Assembly: GCF_001949145.1 (NCBI RefSeq)
Contig: NW_019091362.1
Location: 3,118,424 to 3,182,423, forward strand
Direction: 5' to 3'
DNA length: 64,000 nt
DNA from: Acanthaster planci
Lineage: Eukaryota > Echinodermata > Asteroidea > Valvatida > Acanthasteridae
The translations under genes and the position numbers were made by a program. This document shows, piece by piece, positions 49,691-61,115 of the stretch. Each line of letters begins with the position of its first letter. Position 1 is the stretch's first letter. The notes below the pieces were generated by a model. It was not told the DNA's origin, did no database searches, and was given only the letters and a program-made list of their open reading frames with translations.

Positions 49691-50991
49691 GGCACAAAGT
49701 GATCAAGAGTGAATCCTGAGGGACCCAACCTCTTGAATTCATTGTTTCCCTTTTTTTCTCCACTCGGTTTCTAACAAGATCCCGTTTACACCAGAGTCAT
49801 TCAGCTGTTTCCAGCAAGTTCTTTTTATGATGAAAGTTAACTGAATGAGATTGTTTAACTGGAAAGAAAGAGCCATGCTACAGTCGTTAAAGCCCATCAC
49901 AGCCAGTGACCATTCTCGCACAATGTCACCAAGCAGCCCTAACGTTGTGTAGGTTTGGAAAAGTTGGTTCTTTCAAGGTCTCCTGGGCTCAGGGAATTTG
50001 AGTCTTTGTTTGGAAGGGAGAGGAGGTTGACATCTGACTCTTCAGTGGGACAGCTTTGGACCAATTACATGAGGAGTCACATTACATCCTAATTCTTGTC
50101 AAAGGATATGCAGCCAGAGGGCAAACATTGAAGGTCTTTGCCGGCTGGAGCTAGGCTTTGGCTGGCTGGGTGACTGTGCAGTCAGTCAGCTTCATCTGAG
50201 TGTTTGATAAGTACTGGCTGGGTGTGTATGTCCTTGGGAGGTTAGTCTGTACAGGGGAATTTGGAGTCCATGAAAATTGACACGTATACCCCCCCCAGGT
50301 TGTGAAAATATTGTTTGGTCCACTCCAGTGTCTTTTTTCTTGTTCCATGTCATCTCCTTCTTTATTAATTAACACAAATCTGTGAAGGCATACGATACGT
50401 GGAAGAGCCCCATGAGTCCTTTAGATAATAGGACTCTTCATATCACTGCACCACCAAACAGTTGTTTGCAATTGACTACCGATACTTCTCCAACTTGAGA
50501 TTGACTCGTTTAGTGACTAGCCACATCCTTTATTTATACAAGTGGTATCGTGTGTTACACATGAATGTACACAAATGTGGTTGTGTTTTGAACTCTTGTG
50601 AGTTATTTGTCTCTGTGGATTTTTTTTTCAGAAATGCAATTCCAACCAGAGAATTTGACTCAATGCAAAAAAATGGTTGACTGGCAGTACCACCCGTGCT
50701 AATTAAAAACACTACATCCCATCAGGAAGAGACTGAAAATATAGGGCATTCCCACATGATGAAAATACCTTCCTGTTTGGAATTTGGGAACAGCGTTTCT
50801 ATTCAGGGAACACGTTCTTTGAACGCATTCAAGGAACACATTCCAGGAGTATACTGTGCTGAAAAAGTTGCATCTTAAAAGAAATGTGAACTGTCCCAAA
50901 TTTTTTTTAGATGCCACCTAACAAGCCCACACATCAAGTACCCGTACTTCGTACCAGTTCACAGAAACTGATTCCCCCTTTCCCCGCCCAG

Positions 50992-51214
50992 GGTGATGTT
51001 CCTCACCGATCGCGGAAGCCATCCCAAAGTCAAGAAGGCCAACTTGGATGGCTCTGAGCTCCAGGACATTGTGGTTGGCAAGATCTCCACGCCTCACAGC
51101 ATCACAGCTGACCTGGTCGCACAGAGAATCTACTGGACAGACTCAGGCCTGCAGCTTATCGAGAGCAGCAACTACGACGGGATGAACCGCCGCACTGTAG
51201 CAAGAGGCTCAGGG
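50992..51214 (+). CDS. LRP1: LRP1-like exon 10: propeller 1
   Basis: A 223-bp exon (phase 2 in, phase 0 out) with two blades: VMFLTDRGSHPKVKKANLDG and ITADLVAQRIYWTDSGLQ, ending RRTVARGSG. IYWTD is a full YWTD motif. N-L-D-G-S and Y-D-G-M-N are the usual D-G turns. Acceptor CGCCCAG, donor GTAAGA. Confidence 0.94.
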
Positions 51215-52325
51215 GTAAGACATCAGATAGGTTCACTGTCCTGGCATAGTTCTTTTGATACCTTGTCCATCTCATTTAAACTGACGCTTTTATGTCAGGG
51301 TTGGGCAGCTGTAGCACGCTTTTTGCCAAGTAGATGAGATTGGGTTCAGATGCAGCAAAGAAGGATGCAAAAGTCTTGTGGAAGGATATTTCCCCGAAAA
51401 TAAATTTTATGCAAATTCATGACCTTTGCAAGGACAGATACAGAGGAAAAATACTGAAATGCAATTTTTGTTGTCTGTTTCATTTCCCTTACTTCCAAAG
51501 CAAGGAAAAAGCTTAAAAATGAAGTCCCACCCCTCGGAAAGGCCGTAAGAGGCTACATAAATATTCTAAAGGATTTTTGCCATCCCCCAGCAATTTTTGG
51601 ACCCTCCCCCTAGGAAATTTGGATTTGGATGGGCCGTTGGACCATTGTGGGTCCTTTTCTTTTGAATGAGAGGGAAGTTCTTCCTTGGAACAGCAGTGCC
51701 TCTCGGGGTCATGAACCATTTGTCCTTGTTGACATTCTGTGAAGTATGTATGGTGACTGCATTCTTCAGTCAGTGGTATCAAGATGTCGACCCAGCCTTT
51801 CTCTGCTTCATGATAGTGAAGAGGGTACTTGTATGCATTGTCCATTATATTGAGAATAGCCATTGCATCAGTTACGACCACTAACATGCATTTTTTCCAG
51901 CTCCTGGAATACATGCGACCTGCTCTGTGAAAATGAGTGATAGACCAGTTTTTTTTTCTCAGGAATTTTGCTTCAGTTTGCCTTAGAAAGAGCAGTCTGA
52001 GCTCGTTGTGTGATATATCTCTCATTTTGATATCCTGACGACAGTGGACATCGTTGGTGGTTCCCATTGATTTGCTTAGTGCAAGATTCTTTTCAAGGCC
52101 TGTTACTCAAAAGCGGCTCTAGCTACTTAGGAATCATTTTGACAGCAGGGTACACATTGAAGTGTTACATAAAGAAAGGAAAGAAGTCATTAGAGGCTCT
52201 ATTTAAGAGAGACTTGGTGTCTCTTGGCAGTGTCACAAAGGAGTACTTTCCTTGTGACTGCTCTGAAAAACTTGGTATCCTGATTCGTTTCAGTATTGCT
52301 TCTCTAATGTTCCTCCCCTCACTAG

Positions 52326-52506
52326 GTCATCTTTGGTTTTGGGATCTCTGTCTTTGGTAACTACCTGTACATCACCAATTGGCAGCCTTACCCCACCGTA
52401 ACCAGGGTCAACAAGTTCACGGGCAACACCTCCGTTCTCCGAAACGACACAATCAATCATGGGGTGGGGGCTGTCCGAGTCTACCACGAATTGGTGCAAC
52501 CGTTGG
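52326..52506 (+). CDS. LRP1: LRP1-like exon 11: propeller 1, last blades
   Basis: A 181-bp exon (phase 0 in, phase 1 out) encoding VIFGFGISVFGNYLYITNW, VTRVNKFTGNTSVL and VRVYHELVQPL. The I-x-V-F-x-N-Y-L-Y-x-T-N blade, R-V-N-K-F and V-Y-H-x-x-x-Q-P end match the LRP1 first propeller closely. GNTS and RNDT are possible glycosylation sites. Confidence 0.94.
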
Positions 52507-54437
52507 GTGAGTGGAATAGAGCACACTTTAATTGTAGGCAGTGTTTGGATACATTCAGCTGTGGAAGAAATAATAGCCTCATTAATCCATTGGGAATGCA
52601 GCACCTTCATCCAGCGTGAAGTATAATCCCATTATGTCTTGTAAACAACTGATTTTTGTTGGCAAAAGTAACGATCACCCAAAGTAGGCCTAGTTATATA
52701 TGTACATTGTTGCAGTTGTTTTTGTTGACCGTTTCTCCGAGACTTCCATCTGAACAAAGTGGTGTTTGACCATTTTGCTGTATGTCTCAACTTCAGCTTT
52801 TAATTTGGAATGTATTGTAGTTCAGGAATATCTGTAAAACAAACTCAACACATCTCCCCAATCTTGACAAATCTGCCTCTGGAAATGTGCCAGGATGTAT
52901 TGAACCACATGTATATTCTGTGACTAGCCTGATTTGGCTTGATTTTTGAAGGGACTAATTGAAGTCCGTGGTATTTGATACATATATGATGATTTGCAGG
53001 ACTAAGCGCAGACTAAGAAGCCATGTAATACTGCTGTAGCAGTTGGTAGAAACCTTGGCCGGTCCACTGCAGGATAAGCCAACACAGATTAGCCAAAAAC
53101 TATGCATGCCCAACACAACCAAAGAGAATTTCTTTATTCCACCGTCTAACAGCATTTTCCTACAAAAACTTACACTGCGTAAGATAAGCTTGTCAAAGGC
53201 ATTTGAAGATTATTTCAGCAACCTGTTTGCTTTGTGAAATTCTCAGGATAAATACAAAAACAAATTGGATTTGTTGGCATAAATTGACAGGTATGTACAC
53301 TCTCCCGACAACTTCAAAGTTGATTCATGTAAAGAATTTAACAAAAACACCTGCCAACTGGTGAGGTATCCTAATCCATCCCTGGAGAGGGGGAGGGAGG
53401 GAGGGGTGGATAACTTCTGCCTCAGAAAACAAGTGGAATTTCTGCTGGATTGAGCAAAGTTAACGATCTTCTCCATCAACAATGGCCATTGGGTAAACTG
53501 TTCCAAAGAAGTTGAAGGAACTGTAACATGGACATTGTAAAGGAATTCTTTGTACATGTACCGGTATGGTTGGAGCAGTTCACCCTTCCAAACAGATAAT
53601 TTTGCACGACACAAAAAGTGGGAAGAAGAGGAAATTTTTCTCATTTTTCTCAGTGATTTCTTCCCAGCAAGTTTATTCCACCAAGTAGAGAGTTTTGGGA
53701 GTGCCTGTTCATCTATGGGGACATGTTAATACTGTGTTTAAAATGGCAAGTATTTTTAACATATTGGTGCACAAACCCAGTGTTTCAAGACTGAGCTCAC
53801 GCCATAATGGAAGTGATGCTTAAGTTTTATCAATGAAGTCAATTCCTTTACTTACATCACTACATGTACTTTGTATATTTTTTAATACTGTTTGAAACCT
53901 TATGAAGCTATGTGCAAAACATATACATCTTTCCTCCAAAACTTTCACATTTGCTCTGGCTGCAAGATCCTTTTCAAGTCAATCTACCTCCATGTACTTT
54001 CTCTTGTTTATACGTGAAATGTTTATTAAACTGCTGCACTTAACTTTGCAGCTCGTTCAGTGGGCAGTTGTTTTTAATTGAGTAATGTTTATCTGCAGAG
54101 CCGCAAGCGCCTTAAATCTTGCAGGCGGTAGCTTAACTCCAATCGGTACAAACCGGAAATCCTGCAGGAAATGGAAGAGATAAATCTCGTAAGCCAGTGC
54201 CTCACAGTTGAGCCAAGGCCAGTTTTGCAATCATGTAGGATTCCAGTTGTCATGACAACGAGTGTGACGTCATTGAAGCACAAGCTGGCTCGCCTTGCAG
54301 CACAGCAGACCAGTAATTAGTCATCTTGGAATTCATGAGAAATGTGGTTATTGTGTTTTTTGATACAGTAGTACACATGTTTGGCAGTAGAGCATGTTGA
54401 AAGCTTGTCTCTTTAATGCCACTTCTTTTCTTTGTAG

Positions 54438-54569
54438 TTGGATCTCATCCGTGCCGAACTGACAATGGAGGCTGCAATCACATTTGCCTGATATCGGGCA
54501 AAGATGGCCGCGAACGGGTGTGCCGATGCCAGCAGGGCTTTGTCTTGGAAAACAAAACCACTTGCATTG
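54438..54569 (+). CDS. LRP1: LRP1-like exon 12: EGF module 3
   Basis: A phase 1-1 exon of 132 bp with six cysteines, from GSHPCRTDNGGCNHIC to LENKTTC. It packs against propeller 1 in receptors of this family. The N-G-G-C and C-R-C motifs are typical. Splice sites: TTTGTAG and GTAAGT. Confidence 0.94.
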
Positions 54570-54969
54570 GTAAGTCATGATATACCAGGTGGAAGGAAAA
54601 TGGCCAGCAAACTAGGGCTAAGATGTTGGCTGCATGACGTACTTTTGGAAGTCAGTGTCGTTGAGACCAGAGTTTGTCTATGTACGTGTGTCTCCTTTTC
54701 CCCTATGGTTAGTTCCATGGAAATTGACAGTCTATCTAGGTGTTAGTCTTACGATAGTTTGTTCCTAATTTTTTACTCTTTTTTTTCAATCAGGGTAAAG
54801 CCCTGTCTGTTATAAAATGCTTTCACTAATGGCCCGGGGGGGGGGGGAGAAGACAGTGAAAAATGTTTGGTTTTAGAGGTGGTAGGAAAACCCGGGGCAA
54901 CTAGTCCTGGGAAGACCTGCGGAATCAGGTAGTGACATTTAACAGGGAGTGACATTTAACCCACATGTT

Positions 54970-55045
54970 GGCCTTGGCAGGATTCGAACCCTAGTCACAG
55001 AGATTGAAGGTGAGGGCAGTACCATCACAATGATTCCCTTGAACC
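54970..55045 (-). repeat. tRNA-derived SINE-like head
   Basis: Read on the - strand there is a perfect B box, GGTTCGAATCC, at 54980-54990, with a weak A-box-like TGATGGTACTGCCC about 45 bases before it. Pairing is insufficient for a tRNA gene. Decayed SINE head in intron 12. Confidence 0.5.
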
Positions 55046-55328
55046 CCTTGAGCCCACGGGACTTCCATGAAATATTCCTTAGTAGCCTCTCGACTTAACT
55101 GAAAAAACAAATCAAACTAAAATCCTCTTAAGTTAAGGTTTGATAGCCCCCGTTCTCCAACAGATCATTTACCTTGAGTTTTGCTATGTAGCATAGCAAG
55201 ACTTGAGTCTGAGAGGAAAGATGGCCAAATTTGCACAGTAATTTTAGTTATCTCCCAATAAAACCCACAACTGTTTTCTTTCACCAACAAATGTGCCAAC
55301 TTTTTGTCTTCCGCGTTTCCACCTCTAG

Positions 55329-55571
55329 AGAACAGAGACAACTCCAGGTTCCTCATCTATTGCCAGAGTTTCCCCGGCTCCATCCACGGGATACCGATGG
55401 AGCCGGTATCCGACAATCTGGAGGTGATCATCCCCATCATCAATCTGGAGAGCCCCCGGGCAGTGGACTACCACGCCGCCCAGGAGTACATCTACTACGC
55501 CGACTCCAACAGCTACGTCATTGGACGCCAGAAGATTGACGGCACGGGTGCACAGAAAGTGATTGAGGACA
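55329..55571 (+). CDS. LRP1: LRP1-like exon 13: propeller 2, first blades
   Basis: A phase 1-1 exon of 243 bp reading RFLIYCQSFPGSIHGIPMEP, LESPRAVDYHA and YIYYADSNSYVIGRQKIDGT. The last stretch is nearly identical to vertebrate LRP1 and helps separate it from LRP2 and LRP4. IYC carries a cysteine that I do not recall at this position in vertebrate LRP1. Acceptor CCTCTAG, donor GTGAGT. Confidence 0.95.
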
Positions 55572-57217
55572 GTGAGTTCCACCTGGCCTCATTTTTTTTT
55601 TTTTAAAAAGGCTGTTATCTCTTGATGAGCCTTAATTATTTGGCAATTCCATGCCATAATCGATTCCAAACTTGGAATTGGATTGATAAGTCCACGTATT
55701 TCAGGAATCAATTTCCCCAGGGTGATTGATTTTGCTTCCAGATTATTTTCAGAAAAGGTTAGTTTAAATCCAGAAAGGATTTCTATTGGCCTGTGTCCAA
55801 TTTCCTTGAATTGTGTACTTGAAGGTTCAATTTTCAAAACCATCTTAGGACAGTTGAGCATGTAACATATTTAATGTCTTAAAGAATTAGGGCGATGAAT
55901 TGACTGTTATGCATGCCACCTGCCATTGGATGCCTCTTTTTTAATTTTTGGTTTTTTTGGCAGTAAAAAAATTGAATTTATTCTGAGTGCAGTTGTGATT
56001 CCCGGATGGAATTGGAATCAGGTCCAGAAGTCCTGGGATTACAAATTCTTCCCTGTAGCTAGCCCTAGCTTGGCAGAACGTTTCCTTCATTTCCTGCCTT
56101 GCCTTGCTGTGCCCTTAGGCGTGCTCTCAGTAATTGCAAGACTGTTTCTAATTCTAACAGCTTTTGATATGTGTGATTTGGGATCCGATGATTGAGAAAC
56201 ATGAACTAGGCATGTCACCAAAGCACTAATCACAGTAGTGCAGTAAAGCTATACTATAGAGTCCACATGTGGGCGTATTATGAAATGTGACATAAAGGTA
56301 TTTTGGTAGATGTCTGACGCAGCAAACTGTTGAGTACAGCAGTGGTCCACTGTACACTCAGAGTTCAGGAGGTCAGAGTTCAGAGTTTATTAAAGATTTC
56401 CAGAGTGAGAAACTGTCTGTCTCATGATGTCTTGGTTAAACAAGACCTGGTGTCCTCAAGAGGGACTCTAAAAATCTTTGAACTCTCTGGTACAAAAAAA
56501 ATTATCCAGTAGTTTCCCCTCGCCTCCATTTTGCCTGGTTTATATAAATAAGGAAGAAAAGCGTTGATGGAACGGTTTAAACTGGATACGGGCCTGGCAT
56601 CAGTAAAGGTCTAATCCACAATAAAGGAATTCCAAAAACCAAATATTTTTTTGTTCAGTACGTTTTTCATCAGTTTTACTACCTGTTTTGTAAAATACCT
56701 GCTAGTCATATTTGTGATGTGTCCCGCATGTGTGCAGTGCTAAAATTCTCTTATATAGAAAGAGATACAAACATGTATGGGTGCAAACTGCACGAGAGCA
56801 GAAGGAAGCGATGCTTGTTTGGGGTGACTCATCTAGTTTTGGTTGTATCGCGCATACCGTTTATGAAGGGCTAGAGTCCATATTTAATTAAAGTACGTGT
56901 CAACATTTTAAATCAAAACGGAACATTGGTTAAAATGAGTTGGTTGATTCATCAATGGTTTAAAGCCAACTACGTGACCGGCTCTCAGCCAATAAGAGTG
57001 AGTATTATGTTTTACTGTAGTATAGACTTATCCGAGGAGATGCCATAACCGCGGTTGCTTTGCACTCACATGCGCGTTCCTGAGTTTGACTTGAGCATGC
57101 TCTTTGGCAAATCGCACTGTGCCACTCCAGTAACGTCTTGTAAGTCTGGTTGTCAAATTACGCTATGTCAAAAATGGACATTATGCTTAACACACGTTTC
57201 CTCTTGTTGATGAATAG

Positions 57218-57389
57218 GGGTGAGCAACTGTGAGGGGATTGCTGTGGACTGGATCAGTGAGAATCTTTACTGGACCGACGATGATTTGAAGACCATCAGT
57301 GTGGCTCGTCTGAATGGCACCCACCGCAAAACCATCATATCCGGCAACGTGACCCACCTCAGGGCGATCGTGGTGGATCCTGCTGAAGG
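57218..57389 (+). CDS. LRP1: LRP1-like exon 14: propeller 2
   Basis: A 172-bp exon (phase 1 in, phase 2 out) encoding [36 protein letters not shown] and ending [16 protein letters not shown] is a full motif; NGT and NVT are possible glycosylation sites. A second unusual cysteine occurs in SNCEG. Acceptor GAATAG, donor GTAGGT. Confidence 0.94.
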
Positions 57390-57539
57390 GTAGGTGCATG
57401 AGTCTGTGTTTGAAAGTTCCGTTTGATTTCGGGGAGGGGGATGGTGGGAGGGGAGGGGAAGAAGATTTGCGTTAAGTGTTGGTCTTCACGTTGTTTGGGA
57501 AACGAGTTGGTATGGCTCTACCCTACCTTTCTTTCACTG

Positions 57540-57603
57540 TGCGATGGGCTCCAGTCCCATTCCTCTTGTAGGGAGTAGCGAACTCTAACCACTGGGCCAC
57601 ACA
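57540..57603 (-). repeat. tRNA-derived SINE-like head
   Basis: The - strand has a good A box, GTGGCCCAGTGGTTAGAG, and a degenerate B box, GGACTGGAGCCC. It lies next to a second tRNA-like head in the opposite direction (57612-57735). Both are in intron 14, which is a transposon-rich spot. Confidence 0.5.
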
Positions 57604-57611
57604 CCCCGAGA

Positions 57612-57735
57612 AATATTTGGCCTAGTTGCGGGGGTTTTTGACTCCTGATCAAAGGGTGTGGGGTTCGAATCATAACGGCTGGTCACATTTTGTGACGTTT
57701 TGTAAGCCACTTAACCCCTACTTGTCTGGGATGAA
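57612..57735 (+). repeat. tRNA-derived SINE with conserved-type body
   Basis: A box TGGCCTAGTTG at 57618 and B box GGTTCGAATC at 57662 form a polymerase III promoter. The downstream part TGTAAGCCACTTAACCC resembles the conserved central block seen in several deuterostome SINE families. No tail repeat is clear, so this is a decayed copy. Confidence 0.6.
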
Positions 57736-57874
57736 TTTTTGAATGTTTATGGGCCTGGTTAGTAGGGATAATGATATCTGCACACTGAATTTATGGAGTG
57801 CATCTTTTAAAGAACAGTTTGTTATTAGTATCTCATGATCTTCGTTGTGCTATTTCCCCTGTGAGTTTTATTAA

Positions 57875-58006
57875 GGGAATAAATACATGTATGTGCTTGG
57901 CTGGTCTTAAACGGGTTTAAGACCGGCTCAGGAGAATGGACATGATTGCGGCTCAGGCATTGTAAGCGGTTTACGTTTAAGACTGACCAAGCACAAATTT
58001 ATTCCC
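57875..58006. repeat. Inverted-repeat element
   Basis: The left arm GGGAATAAATAC...TGCTTGGCTGGTCTTAAAC (57875-57912) is inverted at 57975-58006 with a small indel and a few mismatches. The left arm is followed by a further palindrome, GGTCTTAAAC-GG-GTTTAAGACC. The size of 132 bp suggests a MITE. It is directly followed by the family A repeat. Confidence 0.7.
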
Positions 58007-58139
58007 ACTCATAAATACCTTTTTAGTCAGAGAGTCAAAAGAGGTCAATATATGATTGACTTGCAACAATTTTCTAGTCTTTTACTTTCATTTTCCTAAA
58101 CACCCCCGTCCATTTTATGGTATATTCCTTGTGCAAGTT

Positions 58140-58330
58140 GTTTATAAGAGTCTCCTCATATGGACTTGGCGTACGCGTGGTGAGCCTTGTGCACACAGAC
58201 TCTTGACCAGTCAGAATCGATTAAACTGTCTTGTATCCAGGTGCCAGTGCATGCTTTTAAAAACACAAGGGGCGTTATCACATTACAGCGGGCATTATCA
58301 AATGTTAATACTCTGTGGAGAAATTCTTAT
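58140..58330 (+). repeat. Dispersed repeat, family A copy 2
   Basis: Shares with 6121-6290 (opposite strand) the blocks AGAATCGATTAAACTGTC, GTATCCAGGTGCCAG, TATCAC-TTACAGC and ATTATCAAA-GTTAA. CpGs of the first copy are TpG or CpA here. Both copies translate to a similar LNCLVSRCQ string, which is an accident of the repeat and not evidence for a protein. Confidence 0.75.
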
Positions 58331-58992
58331 GTCATCATTCAAAATGTAAACATAGTAAGTAATGTACCTGTGGAATTTAAGGGACTCCACTTAGTGGCAG
58401 TGGACCTCAGTTCTTCTGGTTTACCCAGTTTGGTCCAGTGGATATGTAAACATGCAGATATTTTCCTGTGCACGTATTTTCCTGTGCACATGGGGGATGT
58501 CGGAATGCATCTCGGCAAATTCTGTATGTAGTACCGGGTGGCATTTGTCTTTGTACTGTGCTTACCTGATTCTCATTGAGTTTACACGCAGGCTCAAGCT
58601 AACGCTGAGAGGTCGAACACATGTGAAGACCCTTAAATCCTTTTGTGTCGAGGCCTCATATTGTAGGAGGAATCACGTTGCAACAAGTTTTTAAAAAAGC
58701 TGTAATGCAGTACAAAATGTCACTAATAAGGACCAGTGGGCACAGGATCACCTAGTTCCAAGGTACAAATTACTCCAATCACTTCATGATCGCAATAAGG
58801 ATGAAGAAGGGTGAGCATTTTGGAAGTCCAACTTTGTACAAGACGATGGTTGTGGTATCTTACAGTTTTGAAAACTTTGCATTTTTCAGCCAAAAATGAA
58901 GCCATGTCTTTGACAAATTAGATTTGGGGTAATACCATCGGCAAGTGGTTAATATTGTTCCTCGTGGATTGGTTCCTTTGGGAACTGTGCAG

Positions 58993-59215
58993 GTACCTCT
59001 ATTTCACCGACTGGGCAGAGACCATAGAGGAGAGCCACCTGGCGAAGATTGAGCGTGCCCACATGGATGGGTCCAACCGGGAAGCCTTCGTAACAGAGGG
59101 CCTGCTGTGGCCCAACGGCCTGAGCTTAGACAAGGACCGGCGCAAGCTGTACTGGTGCGATGCCTTCCACGACGTCATCAAGGGGGTCTCCCTGGACAAC
59201 CGCACTGCCATAGAG
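58993..59215 (+). CDS. LRP1: LRP1-like exon 15: propeller 2
   Basis: A 223-bp exon (phase 2 in, phase 0 out) encoding YLYFTDWAETIEESHLAKIE, AHMDGSNREAFV, LLWPNGLSLDKDRRKLYWCD and ending DNRTAIE. Two blades are present. The second has YWCD where vertebrate LRP1 has YWVD, a third unusual cysteine in this propeller. Acceptor TGTGCAG, donor GTCAGC. Confidence 0.95.
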
Positions 59216-59434
59216 GTCAGCATTCTCTAGTCGATGAACATTGACAATTCAAGATTACAAGTGTGGCAGGTTGGGTCATAGAGAAATAACATGAAAAGTT
59301 GTCAGATAGCGTTCAGTATTCAAATCTGAGTCATAAGTAAGGCTGGTACTTCCATTTGCCGATTTCCAGACATTTGTGGAACTTATCGACTGGCTGTTGG
59401 GCATCATTTAATATGCCCCAATTTTTCCTGGCAG

Positions 59435-59627
59435 AAAGTGGTGTTGCACTTGAGACTGCTGCATCCGTTTGGTGTGGATTACTACGGGGACTTCATCTTC
59501 TGGACGGACAACACCAGAGGAGAGTTGTACCGATTTGATCGCACCAGGGACCACCAGGGTGCTGTCAAACTGCGCAGTGGTGGTGTGCTGTTTGAGCTCA
59601 GGGTGTATGACCCTGAACGTCAGACAG
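59435..59627 (+). CDS. LRP1: LRP1-like exon 16: propeller 2, last blades
   Basis: A 193-bp exon (phase 0 in, phase 1 out) with HPFGVDYYGDFIFWTDNTRG, LYRFDRTRD and FELRVYDPERQT. It matches the closing blades of the LRP1 second propeller (H-x-F-G-x-x-x-x-G-x-x-x-F-W-T-E). Acceptor CTGGCAG, donor GTGAGT. Confidence 0.94.
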
Positions 59628-60151
59628 GTGAGTGTGTAGCCACAGGTTTCCATTTGGTATATGTATTTTTAAAATTTGGAGTGTTTGAATGAGACTTAAA
59701 TCTTGGTCACATTTATTGGGAACAGTCCCCTCATTCCTGGTCATTATCAAGTTGAATTCTTTGGCAAAAACATAATAGGAAAGAATTTGCTTGACATTCC
59801 TAACGTGAAGTGTCTTTTAATGACTTGACGAAGGATATTTGTCAAAAGATAAGAAAACGGGTTGAATGGTCAAAATGGTCTGATGTGGCATTCATCACTG
59901 ATGATTCTCCACATACTAGGTGATTTTTTGTTTCTTGTATTCCATGAAAACTATTAACAAAGTGAAAAACACAGAAGATGTCTCACGTTGCTTGGATTTT
60001 TAAGGGAGGGGGAGGTGCTTTTTGCTCTCCTATCCATCCAGACAAAAGGATGCATGTTCCTCAAATTTTAATACATTGAAGAAAAACAACCCCCCAAAAA
60101 TGAGCAACCTTTAACAACATCACCAAATTTTTTTGCCTGAATCCTGAACAG

Positions 60152-60277
60152 GGACAAACGCTTGCTCCAACAACAATGGGGGTTGCCAGGAGCTTTGCTT
60201 GCCAGTGCCCGGTGGCGGTCGACAGTGTGCCTGCGATGACAGACACAAGCTGGAGCAAGATGGGACAACATGCCTTG
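60152..60277 (+). CDS. LRP1: LRP1-like exon 17: EGF module 4
   Basis: A phase 1-1 exon of 126 bp: [20 protein letters not shown] and then [18 protein letters not shown]. Six cysteines and the N-N-G-G-C motif are as in the LRP1 EGF module that closes propeller 2. Splice sites: GAACAG and GTGATT; the donor is weak, but the phase is right. Confidence 0.93.
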
Positions 60278-60980
60278 GTGATTTGTAGTCTTTGGCTAAA
60301 CTTCACGGGGGGGGGGAGTTTTTTTTTTGTAATGGATAGCTTTTGCATTCCTCGGTGTGGACTGGATGCAACTTGTTAACAGTGATGAGGGAGGGAGTGA
60401 CAGGAGGTATGATCAACAGTTGGATGTCACTGAATCTTTGTACTCAGTGCTTTACAGGCTTGCGCATTGGCGCAAATCCGGGCTGGTGAGTGGGGTGGGG
60501 GTTGTGGAGGTCGGCAAGCCTAAAAATGCCCAGCCTTTGGAATTCTAACGGCCGCATCAGGGAGAGGATGCCACAATGACTAGGGAGCTTTGTTCGAGAT
60601 GTGTACCATTTGGAAGTGGTGCAAAGTACCAGTCTTGAAGCGGCCAGGTCTGTCAAAATTGCTGGCGTTTGATTGATGTCTCAACATGAATCACCAAGAG
60701 TTTGTTGTCTGAACTGAATTTTTGTTTTAGATTAGTTGAAGAGGCAATCTCAGGGTTTTTCTTTCCTCTCTCGCATATTTGGTACGGTGTAAAGTCCTTG
60801 CAAATATCTTAGTGTGATTTTCTTATTCCAGTGAGATAAAATGTAGCTGAATGGGTTACAAACTTTACCAAGAATGCCTTCTTGTTCCTAAAACTTGCAC
60901 TGTGTGTAAGACTAGTCTGGGGTCATGTAAAATGAGCCATTTCTTCGTTGTCGCTTTCATTGACCCGTTTTTGTCTGCAG

Positions 60981-61115
60981 TTGACCCGCAGTATATTCCA
61001 CCGGACATTTGCGGCAACAGATTTGAGTGCAACAACGGTCGGTGCGTGGATCGAGTCTGGCTGTGCGATGGCGATAATGACTGTGGCGATAACAGCGACG
61101 AAACCACTAGTTGCA
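60981..61115 (+). CDS. LRP1: LRP1-like exon 18: LDLa module, cluster II first
   Basis: A phase 1-1 exon of 135 bp. A short linker [12 protein letters not shown] (vertebrate LRP1 has a similar Y-V-P-P) leads into a complete LDLa module with [13 protein letters not shown] intact. This opens the second complement-type cluster, the main ligand-binding region of LRP1. Splice sites: CTGCAG and GTAGGT. Confidence 0.94.

Noticed and set aside
51513-52067. - strand 184-codon ORF in LRP1 intron 10, the second longest in the window
   Set aside because: No domain, signal or membrane features. It lies opposite a transcribed intron. Length alone is not convincing in this composition.
18361-60317. Many G- or C-runs of 9-12 bases (for example 18361, 37988, 42919, 46182, 54836, 60307) as possible G-quadruplexes
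   Set aside because: They occur on both strands and mostly as single runs, so they look like ordinary mononucleotide slippage.
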